DNA from: JBCBWG01 sp036804185
Lineage (GTDB): Bacteria; Pseudomonadota; Alphaproteobacteria; Rhizobiales; Hyphomicrobiaceae
Assembly (NCBI GenBank): GCA_050330095.1
Contig: JBHJOC010000013.1
Coordinates: forward strand, 1-64,000
Direction: 5' to 3'
Length of the DNA stretch: 64,000 bases
The notes under the pieces are model-generated. The model had not been told where the DNA came from and searched no databases. It was given only the letters and a program-made list of their open reading frames with translations. The translations under genes and the position numbers were made by a program. Shown in pieces: positions 7,996 to 16,764 of the stretch. Position 1 is the first letter of the stretch; each line of letters begins with the position of its first letter.

Positions 7996-9258
7996 GTGTC
8001 GCGACTGATGATGGCCGGAGCTGCTGCAACCTTCATGCAGGTCGAACCCGCAAGCGCAACGGGCGCGTTCGGTAAACGACCGTGCGCCTCGCCCGCGGGG
8101 CCGCGGCACGTGAGCCAGACGCTGGCGTGTCGCCCGCTGCAAGTCGAAATTGCCCGCACGCCGGCGGAATTTGCCCGGCTCGAACAGGACTGGAACGATC
8201 TATTCGAGCGGAGTGGGCGTTCGCACCATGTTTTTCAGCAGTTCGGGTGGCTTGGCCACGGACTGAATAACGCGGCACCTGATGCGCATCCTGCGCGCCT
8301 TTGCATCGTCACCGTTCGATTGGCCGGCCAACTCGTTCTCATCTGGCCGCTGGAGATCGTCTCTCGCGCAGGGCTCAAACAGCTTCAATGGTTCGGTGCC
8401 CCCTACGGCCAGTATGGTGATGTTCTTATCGCCGAAAAAGTTGACCGAGCGGCCATACTTGGCGCTGCCTGGCGGCAGATCCTGTGCGAGATCAGACCCG
8501 ATCTCTGCCTTCTGCGGCGTGTTCGGGCCGATGCCAACGTCGGCGCTTTCCTCGACACGGTCGGGGCCATCGTTGTCGACCGCTCGCTGGCCGCAAGTAT
8601 CGATTTGCAAAAGGCGCCAACCTTCGAAGAGTATCTCGAAACCAAGCTGAGCCGTCACGCTCGCAAGGAGCTACGCCGCCTTCGCAGGCGTCTCGGAGAG
8701 TATGGAGAGGTTCGCTCCGAAACGGTACACGAGCCGGTGCTGGCCAGCCAGATTGCGCGACAGTCCATCGAACTCAAGCGGCGATGGCTCGCTGATCGCG
8801 GACTTGCGTCGCGAACTCTGGCATGCCGGCGGGCAACGGACTATTTTGCCAACATTGCCCTGGGCGACGTCGCGTCAGGCAAGACGGTCGTGCGTGCACT
8901 CTGGTCCGGGGAGCAACTCGCCGGCGCACAGGTTGCTTTTGCGTGCAAGGGCCGTCTCGCGCTGCATGTCATCGCTTATAACCTCGAGCATCAGCGTGCT
9001 GGCGTCGGCAAGCTTCACCTCGCGGACACGATCGAGTGGGCCTACGGTAACGGCTTCAGTGAAGTCGACCTGCTGGCCCCATCAGCGGACTATAAGCTCG
9101 ACTGGGCGACCGACACGACGACCGTCGAGGATCTTGCCGTACCGATCAGCATCGCTGGACACCTCTACACGTCTGCCTATCTCGCGCACGTTCGGCCTGG
9201 ACTGAAACGGGTGGTTCCCTACCTGCCGAAGCCGATCCGAAAATGGGCGGAGGTCTGA
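7996..9258 (+). CDS. GNAT-fold acyltransferase, FemAB/CelD-like (Acetyltransf_6)
   Basis: A 420-residue protein of the BioF2/CelD-like acetyltransferase family, two tandem GNAT-type folds found in exopolysaccharide and cell-envelope gene sets. Typical features are an N-terminal domain with LEQDWNDLFERSGRSHHVFQ, a basic helix SRHARKELRRLRRRLGEYG around residue 220, and the C-terminal core ending GFSEVDLLAPSADYKLDWAT. Start choice is uncertain between GTG 7996 and ATG 8008/8011. It is convergent with the L,D-transpeptidase gene. The acyl donor and acceptor are unknown. Confidence 0.8.
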   Translation: MSRLMMAGAAATFMQVEPASATGAFGKRPCASPAGPRHVSQTLACRPLQVEIARTPAEFARLEQDWNDLFERSGRSHHVFQQFGWLGHGLNNAAPDAHPARLCIVTVRLAGQLVLIWPLEIVSRAGLKQLQWFGAPYGQYGDVLIAEKVDRAAILGAAWRQILCEIRPDLCLLRRVRADANVGAFLDTVGAIVVDRSLAASIDLQKAPTFEEYLETKLSRHARKELRRLRRRLGEYGEVRSETVHEPVLASQIARQSIELKRRWLADRGLASRTLACRRATDYFANIALGDVASGKTVVRALWSGEQLAGAQVAFACKGRLALHVIAYNLEHQRAGVGKLHLADTIEWAYGNGFSEVDLLAPSADYKLDWATDTTTVEDLAVPISIAGHLYTSAYLAHVRPGLKRVVPYLPKPIRKWAEV

Positions 9259-9278
9259 AGGCCGCAGCCTCGCTCACG

Positions 9279-10007
9279 TCAGAACCAGTCCCAGACGGAG
9301 AGCTGTCGCTCGCCGTCAAAGGTGCGCATGACCTTCACGACCGTGCCAACCTTGGCGAGGGTTGCGAGATGAACTACGTGCTCGTTCAGCATGCGGAAAC
9401 AACCCGACGAAGATGCCCGACCTATTGACCGCGGATTGTTGGTTCCATGGATCCGATACAGCGTGCTGCCGAGATATAGCGACTTGGCCCCCAGCGGATT
9501 GTTGATCCCACCTGAGACAGTGATGGGAAGACCGGGCTGGCGCGCGCGCATTTCCGGCGGCGGCGTCCATGATGGCCAAGCCGCGACGCGGGTGACACGC
9601 TTCGTTCCGGTCCATGTGAAGCCGTCACGCCCGACAGAGATCGGGTATTTGTAAGCTCTGGCGCCGGGCAACACGTAATAAAGGGTGCGCGCGTTTGTAT
9701 CGATGATGATCGTTCCGGGCTTCTCGTCAGGCGCGATGCCGACGATTTCCGGCTCCTGAGGTGTGATGTCCGGCCTCGGGCCACCTTCCATGAAGCGTGG
9801 GAACGTGGTCGGGGCGTACGATTGGCGGCGTTGTTCGCGCTCGGCCTCGAGCTGTTGCTGCTGTCGTGCGACGTCGGACTGGAAGACCGGTGCGGAGCCG
9901 GACCAGACCGCGTCGGCGGTGGCCGACGTCGATGTGGCTGCCAGCAGCGCAATGACGACCGATCCAGTCGAAAATTGCCGCAGGAGCGGTGAAAGCCCGG
10001 ATCCCAT
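9279..10007 (-). CDS. L,D-transpeptidase (YkuD/ErfK family)
   Basis: A 242-residue exported enzyme that forms 3-3 peptidoglycan crosslinks or attaches proteins to peptidoglycan. There is a signal peptide ending near ATSTSATA, a Gln/Arg-rich linker, then the YkuD domain. The catalytic motif IHGTNNPRSIG...SSGCFRM places His187 and Cys203 at the expected spacing. I start at the second ATG (10007), because the purine-rich GGGGGAG lies immediately before the first ATG (10013) and at proper spacing from the second. Confidence 0.92.
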   Translation of the reverse strand: MGSGLSPLLRQFSTGSVVIALLAATSTSATADAVWSGSAPVFQSDVARQQQQLEAEREQRRQSYAPTTFPRFMEGGPRPDITPQEPEIVGIAPDEKPGTIIIDTNARTLYYVLPGARAYKYPISVGRDGFTWTGTKRVTRVAAWPSWTPPPEMRARQPGLPITVSGGINNPLGAKSLYLGSTLYRIHGTNNPRSIGRASSSGCFRMLNEHVVHLATLAKVGTVVKVMRTFDGERQLSVWDWF

Positions 10008-10304
10008 CGTCATCTCCCCCCAAAAAAACGTATCGCAAGCGGTGTTGGCTCAGAACACGCTCATTCGCAACTCTCCCGCATGTTTTTGCCAGACTTGAGA
10101 AATCCGTTCCAGACCATGCGGACACCGCCATCTCACGCCATCACGAGCCGTTGCAGTTGTGAGACACGTTTGGCTGGCCTATGCCGTTGGCGTGAGCGCG
10201 CCTGACCCGATCGGTGCCGTCAACTCGCGCGCATCGCGCCGCGGGCGTTACGCTGCTGTCACAAATCAAGCTTAGCTCACGATCTGATCTGTGTGGGGGA
10301 CGAC

Positions 10305-11501
10305 ATGGCAACCGTTGCTGAGCATCTTTCAGCGGACACAGAGCGTCGGGATGTATCGGCCGTGACCGTTTTCGAGGACGCACGCATCGTCCTCGAGCAT
10401 CGCATCATCGAGCAGGGGTGGCTTGCTGTCGAGCACGGTCGCATTGTCGAGTACGGCGAGGGCAAGGCCCCTGAATGCGGTATCGGCTGCAGCGGCGATA
10501 TTCTGATGCCGGGCCTCGTCGAACTCCATACCGATCATCTGGAGACCCACGTCGAACCGCGTCCGCAGGTCAGGTGGAGTGTGGATGGCGCGGTCCAGGC
10601 CTACGACGTGCAGATCGCAGGTAGCGGGATCACGACCGTATTTGACTGCCTTCGCCTCGGGACCGACGGCGACAATCCAGATCCCGATGTCTCCCCCATT
10701 ATCGCAGTCGCGGAAGCGCTCGGGCGAGCCGAGGCCTCCGGCGCGCTGAGGGCCGAGCACCACACGCATCTGCGCTGCGAGGTTGCCTCTGACAACGTCG
10801 TCATCGCGGCTGAAGCGTTTCTCGCCCGTTGCCCTGCTGGGCTGATCTCGATCATGGACCACACGCCGGGGCAGCGGCAGTTCCGCGATCGAGAGAAACT
10901 CGCGACCTACTACCGCGGGAAACTCAAGATGAGCGAGCCCGCGCTCGAGGCGTTCTTTGCCCAACGCATCGCTCTCTACGAAAAGAACGAGGCCCGCCAT
11001 CGCCGCGCGCTTGTCGACATCGCGCACGCCCACGCGATCCCGCTCGCAAGCCACGACGACACGACGCTCGAGCACGTTGCCGAAAGTGTGCGTGATGGTG
11101 CCCGCATCGCCGAGTTCCCCACGACGCTCGAAGCTGCCGTCGCTTCCCACGAAGCTGGAATCGCCGTGATGATGGGGGCGCCCAACATCATGCTCGGCGG
11201 CTCGCATTCGGGCAACGTGGCAGCTCGCACGCTCGCCGAAGCAGATGTCCTGGACGTTCTTTCATCGGACTATGTGCCGGCAAGCCTGATCCAGGCCGTA
11301 TTCACGCTCCCGCGCATCGTGCCGGGCTTCACGCTCGAGAAATCCGTTGCGCTCGTCACGGCAAATCCTGCTCGCGCCATCGGGCTCTGCGACCGCGGGC
11401 GCATCGAGCGTGGCCTCAAAGCCGATCTCGTCAGGATTGCAATGTTGGCAGACGTTCCTGTTGTCCGTTCCGTCTTCCGCGAGGGGCGCCGTGTCAGCTG
11501 A
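10305..11501 (+). CDS. phnM: Alpha-D-ribose 1-methylphosphonate 5-triphosphate diphosphatase
   Basis: A 398-residue amidohydrolase-superfamily protein. PhnM removes pyrophosphate from ribosyl phosphonate triphosphate in the C-P lyase pathway. The metal-binding motif PGLVELHTDHLETHVEPR is typical of PhnM. Later features are IMDHTPGQ, IPLASHDDTT (metal ligands His/Asp) and GGSHSGNVAA. ATG 10305 is preceded by GGGGA (10296-10300). The stop overlaps the phnN start by 11 bases. The C-P lyase core genes phnGHIJKL are not in this window. Confidence 0.95.
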   Translation: MATVAEHLSADTERRDVSAVTVFEDARIVLEHRIIEQGWLAVEHGRIVEYGEGKAPECGIGCSGDILMPGLVELHTDHLETHVEPRPQVRWSVDGAVQAYDVQIAGSGITTVFDCLRLGTDGDNPDPDVSPIIAVAEALGRAEASGALRAEHHTHLRCEVASDNVVIAAEAFLARCPAGLISIMDHTPGQRQFRDREKLATYYRGKLKMSEPALEAFFAQRIALYEKNEARHRRALVDIAHAHAIPLASHDDTTLEHVAESVRDGARIAEFPTTLEAAVASHEAGIAVMMGAPNIMLGGSHSGNVAARTLAEADVLDVLSSDYVPASLIQAVFTLPRIVPGFTLEKSVALVTANPARAIGLCDRGRIERGLKADLVRIAMLADVPVVRSVFREGRRVS

Positions 11502-12084
11502 CGGACCAACCCTCAACGCTGGCATCGAGCAGCCCGCCGCCAAGCTACCGGGGAACACTGGCTTGCTCGTCCTTGTCGTCGGGCCGAGTGGTGCCGGCAA
11601 AGATACCTTGCTTGCTGGTGCCGCGGCGGCCCTGGCGCAACGCAGCGACGTGGTGTTTGCCCGGCGCGTCATCACCCGCGCCTCGCACGGCTCGGAAGAT
11701 CATGACACCGTGTCTGCCAAAGATTTCGACGCGGGCGTCGAGGCCGGTCGCTTTCTCCTGTCCTGGCGCGCACACGGCCTGGGCTACGCGCTTGGTTCTG
11801 AACTGCGACACCAACTCGACGCCGGTCGGATCGTGATTGCTAACGTCAGCCGCGATGTCGTCGAGCAGGCCAGGGCCCAGTTTCCCAACGTGCGCGTTGT
11901 CCTAATCGACGCCCCGGCCGACGTCCGGCACAGCCGCCTGCTGGCGCGGGGCCGCGAAACGCCTGCCGAGATCGAGCTCCGCCTTTCGCGCGCGATCGAG
12001 GACGTGTCGGCCGATGTAATCATTGTCAATGACGGTGACCGGGAGGCCGGAGTCGCAAGGTTGGTCGCGGCGATGGTGCAATAG
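11491..12084 (+). CDS. phnN: Ribose 1,5-bisphosphate phosphokinase
   Basis: A 197-residue P-loop kinase of the PhnN family, which converts ribose 1,5-bisphosphate to PRPP downstream of C-P lyase. Walker A GPSGAGKDT is at residues 31-39; the guanylate-kinase-like segments FARRVITR and FLLSWRAHGLGYALG are present, as is the lid-like LLARGRETPAEIELRL. The start is GTG 11491, inside the end of phnM with GAGGGG at 11481-11486 as ribosome binding site; this puts a short N-terminal extension before the P-loop. Confidence 0.93.
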   Translation: MSADGPTLNAGIEQPAAKLPGNTGLLVLVVGPSGAGKDTLLAGAAAALAQRSDVVFARRVITRASHGSEDHDTVSAKDFDAGVEAGRFLLSWRAHGLGYALGSELRHQLDAGRIVIANVSRDVVEQARAQFPNVRVVLIDAPADVRHSRLLARGRETPAEIELRLSRAIEDVSADVIIVNDGDREAGVARLVAAMVQ

Positions 12085-12145
12085 ACGGCGGTCTCTCCCT
12101 GCGACACCGACCGGCCGGCGTCGCCCGAGCACGGGACCTGCGCAT

Positions 12146-13177
12146 TCACCGATTGGTCAACTTGAGCTCGATGCGCCGGTTGCGTCTCAACGTTTCATCG
12201 TCGCTACCATCCTCGAGCGGCTGGAACTCGCCAAAACCCGCGGCTACGAGCCGCTGCGGTGGCACACCTTCGCTCACGAGGAAGCGGACGACGCTGATTG
12301 CGCGCGCCGTCGATAATTCCCAGTTCGACGGGAACTGCGGCGAATTGATCGGCCGTGCATCCGTATGGCCATCGACCTGGATTGCCCAATCGATCTCACC
12401 CGGGATCTGGCCGGCAAGGTCCTTGATCGCCGCGGCGATATCCGACATCGCCGCAAGCCCCTCGGGTGCGAGCGTTGCCGATGCCGTCGGGAACAGCACT
12501 TCGGATTGGAATACGAAACGGTCGCCGACGACCCTGATGTCGCGTCGATTCCTCAGCACGTCCCGCAGGCGGCCGAAGAAGTCCGACCGGTATCGCTGAA
12601 GCTCTTGGACCTGACGCGCGAGCGCTGCGTTGAGCCGTGTGCTGAGGTCTCTGATCTGCTCCTGTGATCCCTGCGCCCGCGCCTCCGATGCTTCGAGCGC
12701 CTCGTTGAGCGCGGCGATCTGACGACGGAGCGCCAGCAGTTGCTGATTGAGCAGGTCAACCTTCGAGAGCGCCTCCTGCGACAGGGACTGCTCGTCTTCC
12801 AGGCTGCTCGTCAGTTCAGCAATCCTGAGCTGCGCCGTCGATTGCGCCGTCTCGGACTGCTGCGACGCTGTCATGAGGCGCATGTTGTCGTCGCGCAAAC
12901 TGGAGAGCGTCGCGCGCAGAACTGCGAGTTCGTCTTCAGCACCGCGGGACTTTGCCTGTTCGAGCGACAGAAGTGACGTCAGCTCGGTGATCTGGCGGGT
13001 GAGGCGCCGCAGGGCGTTGTCTTTGTTACCAGCCTCCTGGCTCACGAAATACTGCGCGATCATGAAGATGGAGAGCAGGAACGTGAACACGAGCAACAGC
13101 GTCGACAGAACATCGACGTAGCCCGGCCAGAATTCACCGTACTCCCCGCCCCGTCGCGCTGTCCGACCTCGCGCCAT
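12146..13177 (-). CDS. OmpA/MotB-like peptidoglycan-binding protein with coiled coil
   Basis: A 343-residue protein with the MotB/ZorB-like layout: short cytoplasmic N-terminus, one transmembrane helix at about 20-42 (VDVLSTLLLVFTFLLSIFMI), a long coiled coil (about 55-190, full of Gln, Glu and Leu) and a C-terminal OmpA domain with VDGHTDARPIN, NWELSTARA and RRNRRIELKL. It is expected to anchor a proton-channel complex to peptidoglycan. The MotA/ExbB-like gene lies immediately upstream in the same operon. The plug Asp of MotB-type stators may be within the first helix (GYVDVLS). Confidence 0.88.
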   Translation of the reverse strand: MARGRTARRGGEYGEFWPGYVDVLSTLLLVFTFLLSIFMIAQYFVSQEAGNKDNALRRLTRQITELTSLLSLEQAKSRGAEDELAVLRATLSSLRDDNMRLMTASQQSETAQSTAQLRIAELTSSLEDEQSLSQEALSKVDLLNQQLLALRRQIAALNEALEASEARAQGSQEQIRDLSTRLNAALARQVQELQRYRSDFFGRLRDVLRNRRDIRVVGDRFVFQSEVLFPTASATLAPEGLAAMSDIAAAIKDLAGQIPGEIDWAIQVDGHTDARPINSPQFPSNWELSTARAISVVRFLVSEGVPPQRLVAAGFGEFQPLEDGSDDETLRRNRRIELKLTNR

Positions 13178-13227
13178 TCCGTCTACACCCTCCGAGCACC
13201 TGTCACGACCTCAAGCGCGATGCGCGT

Positions 13228-14256
13228 TCAAACGCGCTGTCGCACAGCCTCGACGGTTTGGCGCACGGCGTTGATGAGTTCAGCCTGTTGGCCTGACTGC
13301 TCATCGGCCCATTGGCGCACGATTTCCTGTTCCCGGCGCATCTGTAGCAACAGCTGATTGATGCCGGCGGCCAGTTCCGTCAGCGCTTGGCCTGACTGAT
13401 CGCTCGAACCTGCGCCATTGATCCTGTCTGCGAGTTCCCCCAGCGAGCGCTGCATCTCGAACAGCGCGCCGTAAAGCTGACGGTTGAGCTGATCACCTGC
13501 GGCGTCGTTGCCGGGTGTGAGTTCGGTGATCCCCGACAGCCATTCCTCGAGTTCATTGTAGAACCGATTCTGCGCCTGATTGGCTTGCAATTCGAGGAAC
13601 CCCAGTACGAGCGACCCGGACAGACCGAACAGGGATGATGCGAACGCGGTCCCCATGCCTTCGAGCGGCTTCGCCAGGCCCGATTTCAGCTCCTGGAACA
13701 CGACGGCGCTGTCTCCAACCGTCGTGTCGAGCGCTGCGATCGTTCCACCGACCGCTTGGATGGTCGCAAGAAGACCCCAAAACGTGCCGAGCAGACCCAG
13801 GAACACGAGGAGCCCCACGAGATACCGCCCCGTGTCGCGCGCTTCATCGAGCCGAGAGCCGATCGAGTCCATGATGGAGCGCATCGACACCGTCGACAGG
13901 GAGAGCGTACCGCGCCGGTCGCGGAGCATGGTCGCCATCGGTGCGAGAAGCCGAGGTTGGTGGTTGGTCGCAAGGCCTGGGTCTGCGATCCGAAACGCGT
14001 TGACCCATTTTATTTCCGGGTAAAGCCGGAAAACTTGTCCGAACGCGTAGATGATGCCGAACGCGAGGACCGCGAGGATCAAACCGTTGAGACCGGGGTT
14101 CGATTTGAAGGCCTCGATGAACTGCGGCGCAAGGATCGCCGCGATCAAGCCCACGAGCGCAAGAAAAATCAGCATGCGCATCAGATAGACGCCGGGCATC
14201 GACAGCGTGCGGTGCGCCGATGTTATCGCCATCGAAGAGCTTCGTTGTCTCGGCAT
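13228..14256 (-). CDS. MotA/TolQ/ExbB-like proton channel protein
   Basis: A 342-residue membrane protein. Two transmembrane helices near the N-terminus (about 25-48 and 55-75) are followed by a cytoplasmic region and then the conserved channel helices: GLLVFLGLLGTFWGLLAT and GTAFASSLFGLSGSLVLGF, the hallmark of the MotA/TolQ/ExbB family. The C-terminal ~100 residues are coiled-coil and Gln-rich. It is the upstream partner of the OmpA/MotB-like gene (50-base gap). I do not call it a flagellar stator because no flagellar gene is nearby. Confidence 0.88.
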   Translation of the reverse strand: MPRQRSSSMAITSAHRTLSMPGVYLMRMLIFLALVGLIAAILAPQFIEAFKSNPGLNGLILAVLAFGIIYAFGQVFRLYPEIKWVNAFRIADPGLATNHQPRLLAPMATMLRDRRGTLSLSTVSMRSIMDSIGSRLDEARDTGRYLVGLLVFLGLLGTFWGLLATIQAVGGTIAALDTTVGDSAVVFQELKSGLAKPLEGMGTAFASSLFGLSGSLVLGFLELQANQAQNRFYNELEEWLSGITELTPGNDAAGDQLNRQLYGALFEMQRSLGELADRINGAGSSDQSGQALTELAAGINQLLLQMRREQEIVRQWADEQSGQQAELINAVRQTVEAVRQRV

Positions 14257-14471
14257 CGCGTGTCGCCCACCCCTGCCGCTTCGAGGCCTCGGCGGCCTCG
14301 CCCCGTTCCTGATTGCCTACGTTGCCGCACGAAACCGGCAAAGACGTGATCGTGTCGACCAACTCTCCTGTGCACGGCTCGACCCGCCATCGCTGGCCAT
14401 TGTCCTTCGCCTGACGGGCCCGGCGCGTCGCGGTGCACGTGCGTGCTGCCTCTTCACGCCAACCGCATCCC

Positions 14472-15317
14472 TCACGCGTTTCGCGGCGCGGCGCGCGAGG
14501 CCCGAAGCGTGGAGACGCCGCCGTCCGCGAGCGCTTTCACCCAGGCGCGTTGCAGAACCGGCGTTCCAGCCACCACGTCGCCGCCATCGAACATCTGCTG
14601 CCCGCCGCTGATATCCGTTATCAAGCCCCCCGCCTCTCGCACGATCACGATGCCCGCCGCCATGTCCCAAGGCTGGATCCCGCGTTCCCAATAAACGTCG
14701 AAACGCCCTGCTGCCGTCCAGGCAAGGTCGAGGGCTGCAGAACCCGTTCTGCGAACGCCGGCGGTCTCCGACATTGCGATTTCAAGGTCGCGCCGGAACG
14801 CATCGTGGCCCGGCCGTCCGCGATGGGGGATGCCGGTGACGACAAGGGCATCTTCGAGTTTGCGGCGCGCCGAAACCCGCAGACGGCGATCGTTGAGAAA
14901 CGCTCCCGTGCCCTTTTCTGCAACGAACGTCTCTTGTGTGATCGGGTTCATAATGAGGCCAGCGACGAGTTGACCGTCTCGTTCGAGGCCGATCGAGATC
15001 GCAAACAGGGGAACCCCGTGCATGAAGTTCGTTGTCCCGTCGAGCGGGTCGACGATCCACGTGTGCGATTTGTCAGGCCCCTCGATGCGGCCTCGCTCTT
15101 CCATTAGAAAGCAGTAGCCGGGGCGGGCCTTTTGAAGCTCCGTGAACAGGATCTCCTCGGCTCTGAGATCTGCTGCGGTGACAAAATTGGCGGGGCCTTT
15201 GATCGAGACCTGCAATTGCTCGACTTCACTGAAGTCGCGGATCAGAGATCGGGCGGCTTTGCGCGCAGCGGCCGTCATGACGTTGATGAGCGCTGACGCT
15301 GGCATCGCGACGTTCAC
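14472..15317 (-). CDS. suhB: Inositol monophosphatase family protein
   Basis: A 281-residue Mg-dependent phosphatase of the IMPase/SuhB family. Metal-binding signatures are MEERG (Glu of motif 1), WIVDPLDGTTNFMHG (motif 2) and ERGIQPWDMAAGIVIVREAG (motif 3). In bacteria SuhB-type proteins hydrolyse myo-inositol-1-phosphate and can associate with the transcription machinery. It lies upstream of the MotA-like gene on the same strand with a gap of about 215 bases. The symbol is given by family resemblance only; other IMPase subfamilies are possible. Confidence 0.88.
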   Translation of the reverse strand: MNVAMPASALINVMTAAARKAARSLIRDFSEVEQLQVSIKGPANFVTAADLRAEEILFTELQKARPGYCFLMEERGRIEGPDKSHTWIVDPLDGTTNFMHGVPLFAISIGLERDGQLVAGLIMNPITQETFVAEKGTGAFLNDRRLRVSARRKLEDALVVTGIPHRGRPGHDAFRRDLEIAMSETAGVRRTGSAALDLAWTAAGRFDVYWERGIQPWDMAAGIVIVREAGGLITDISGGQQMFDGGDVVAGTPVLQRAWVKALADGGVSTLRASRAAPRNA

Positions 15318-15581
15318 TCCCGCTCGTTCTGGCTCTCGCGCGCACGCCGCGTCGGGCTGGGCTTGGTGGCGCGCCCCATCCCACCCTCAGTCCGTCGCAC
15401 GGCCCTCGGTGCTGCGATCGCAACCCACAAATCACAATAACGACCGCAGCGCACCTGTTTTGCGCCGATGAGCGACGCCACGTCACCTGTCAGCCGTTGA
15501 CATTCATCCGTCTGTGCCCCCGGCCTACCGCACCAGCCGGTTCGCAGACCGCGCTGCGTCGGCTCCAGCGGGACAGGCGAG

Positions 15582-16757
15582 TCACAATGGGCTCGATGTC
15601 TGGATCGCCAACTGGGCACGGAATTCGGCTGCAAGCTTTTCGGCCTCACGGCGCTTGGCGCGATCGAGGCCGTCGACAAAGCGATCCAAGCCTTCGTCAA
15701 CCGTTCCGGCATCGCGCGCAACGAGGCGCCATTTGGCGGCCACAACCTCGTCCTTGGCAATCAGCCGACCCTCGAGCAGAACGTGAGCCAGACGGTTCTG
15801 GGCGCCCGGCACCCCGCTGGTTGCTGCCGCGGTGAGGTATTTGATCGCCAGCGGGCGGTCCGCGTTGCGTCCCCTTCCTTGAAGGATCGCGACCGCGAAT
15901 TCGTATTGTGCCTCGGTAAGGCCGGCGTCGGCTGCCCGTTTCAACCACGCCGCCGCAAGATAGGCATCGGCCTTCACTCCGTGTCCCGTCGCATAGAGCG
16001 ATGCCAGATCGTATTGCGCCCGGGCGATACCGCTTTCTGCGGCAAATTCCAAGTGAACGGCGGCCCGGCTCGGGTTCTCCGGCTTGCCGCTGCCGCTCAG
16101 GAACGCAAGGGCGAGGTTATAGTTGGCAAAGGCGTGACGACGCATCGCTGCCAGTTCGAACAGCTCGGCAGCCCTGGCTGCGTCCTTGGCGACGCCCTCA
16201 CCGGTTGCGTAGAGCAGGCCGAGGCTAAACGTGGCTTCAGGGTCACCGAGTTCGTGAGCCTTGGCGAAGTAAAGTGCGGCCGTGGCGCTATCGCGCGGGA
16301 TTGCGAGACCGTCGAGATGAATCCGGCCGATCAGTGTGTGCGCTGTCGACTCACCAAGTGCAGCCCGGTCTTGGGCGAGCCTAAGGGCGGTAAGATAAAG
16401 GCCCTGCTCATAGGCCGCATACGCAGCATCATCGCCGGTCGGGCGTCGTGACGGCGGACCCAGTCTCTGTTCTAGCCCTTTAGGCGGGCCCAATCGTACG
16501 CGCGGATCGTTCTGAACACCGGTCTGCGTCGGCGCGGCAGATGCGTCATTGCGCGTGGGAACTGTGGCCCGCAGCCTCAATCCGTCTGTGCCCGCTGGCC
16601 GGGCGACCGACCCGCGAGTCGGCGCTTCGGGCGAGCGCTGCGACCATGAGCTTGTCTCTGCGCTCGCGGCGGAAGCCGCGAAACCAGAGAGGCCAAGCAC
16701 TGCGAAGGTTGCGAGCCGCATGCCGCCGCGCGGGGGGGTGCCTCGAGGTGCCTTCAT
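15582..16757 (-). CDS. Secreted Sel1-repeat protein
   Basis: A 391-residue protein with an N-terminal signal peptide (RLATFAVLGLSGFAASAASA), a Pro/Arg-rich linker and then about seven Sel1-like tetratricopeptide repeats between residues 120 and 370, recognisable by ALYFAKAHELGDPEATFSLG and AAWLKRAADAGLTEAQYEFA. Such proteins are protein-interaction scaffolds, often in the periplasm. ATG 16757 is preceded by GAGGCG on the minus strand; an upstream Met would break the signal peptide. It starts 7 bases after the stop of the ThiE-like gene, so the two form an operon. Confidence 0.88.
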   Translation of the reverse strand: MKAPRGTPPRGGMRLATFAVLGLSGFAASAASAETSSWSQRSPEAPTRGSVARPAGTDGLRLRATVPTRNDASAAPTQTGVQNDPRVRLGPPKGLEQRLGPPSRRPTGDDAAYAAYEQGLYLTALRLAQDRAALGESTAHTLIGRIHLDGLAIPRDSATAALYFAKAHELGDPEATFSLGLLYATGEGVAKDAARAAELFELAAMRRHAFANYNLALAFLSGSGKPENPSRAAVHLEFAAESGIARAQYDLASLYATGHGVKADAYLAAAWLKRAADAGLTEAQYEFAVAILQGRGRNADRPLAIKYLTAAATSGVPGAQNRLAHVLLEGRLIAKDEVVAAKWRLVARDAGTVDEGLDRFVDGLDRAKRREAEKLAAEFRAQLAIQTSSPL

Positions 16758-16764
16758 GATCGCC

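Noticed and set aside
12146..14256. Zorya-like defence system
   Set aside because: Only the stator-like pair is present; no ZorC, ZorD or ZorE homologue, helicase or nuclease adjoins it.
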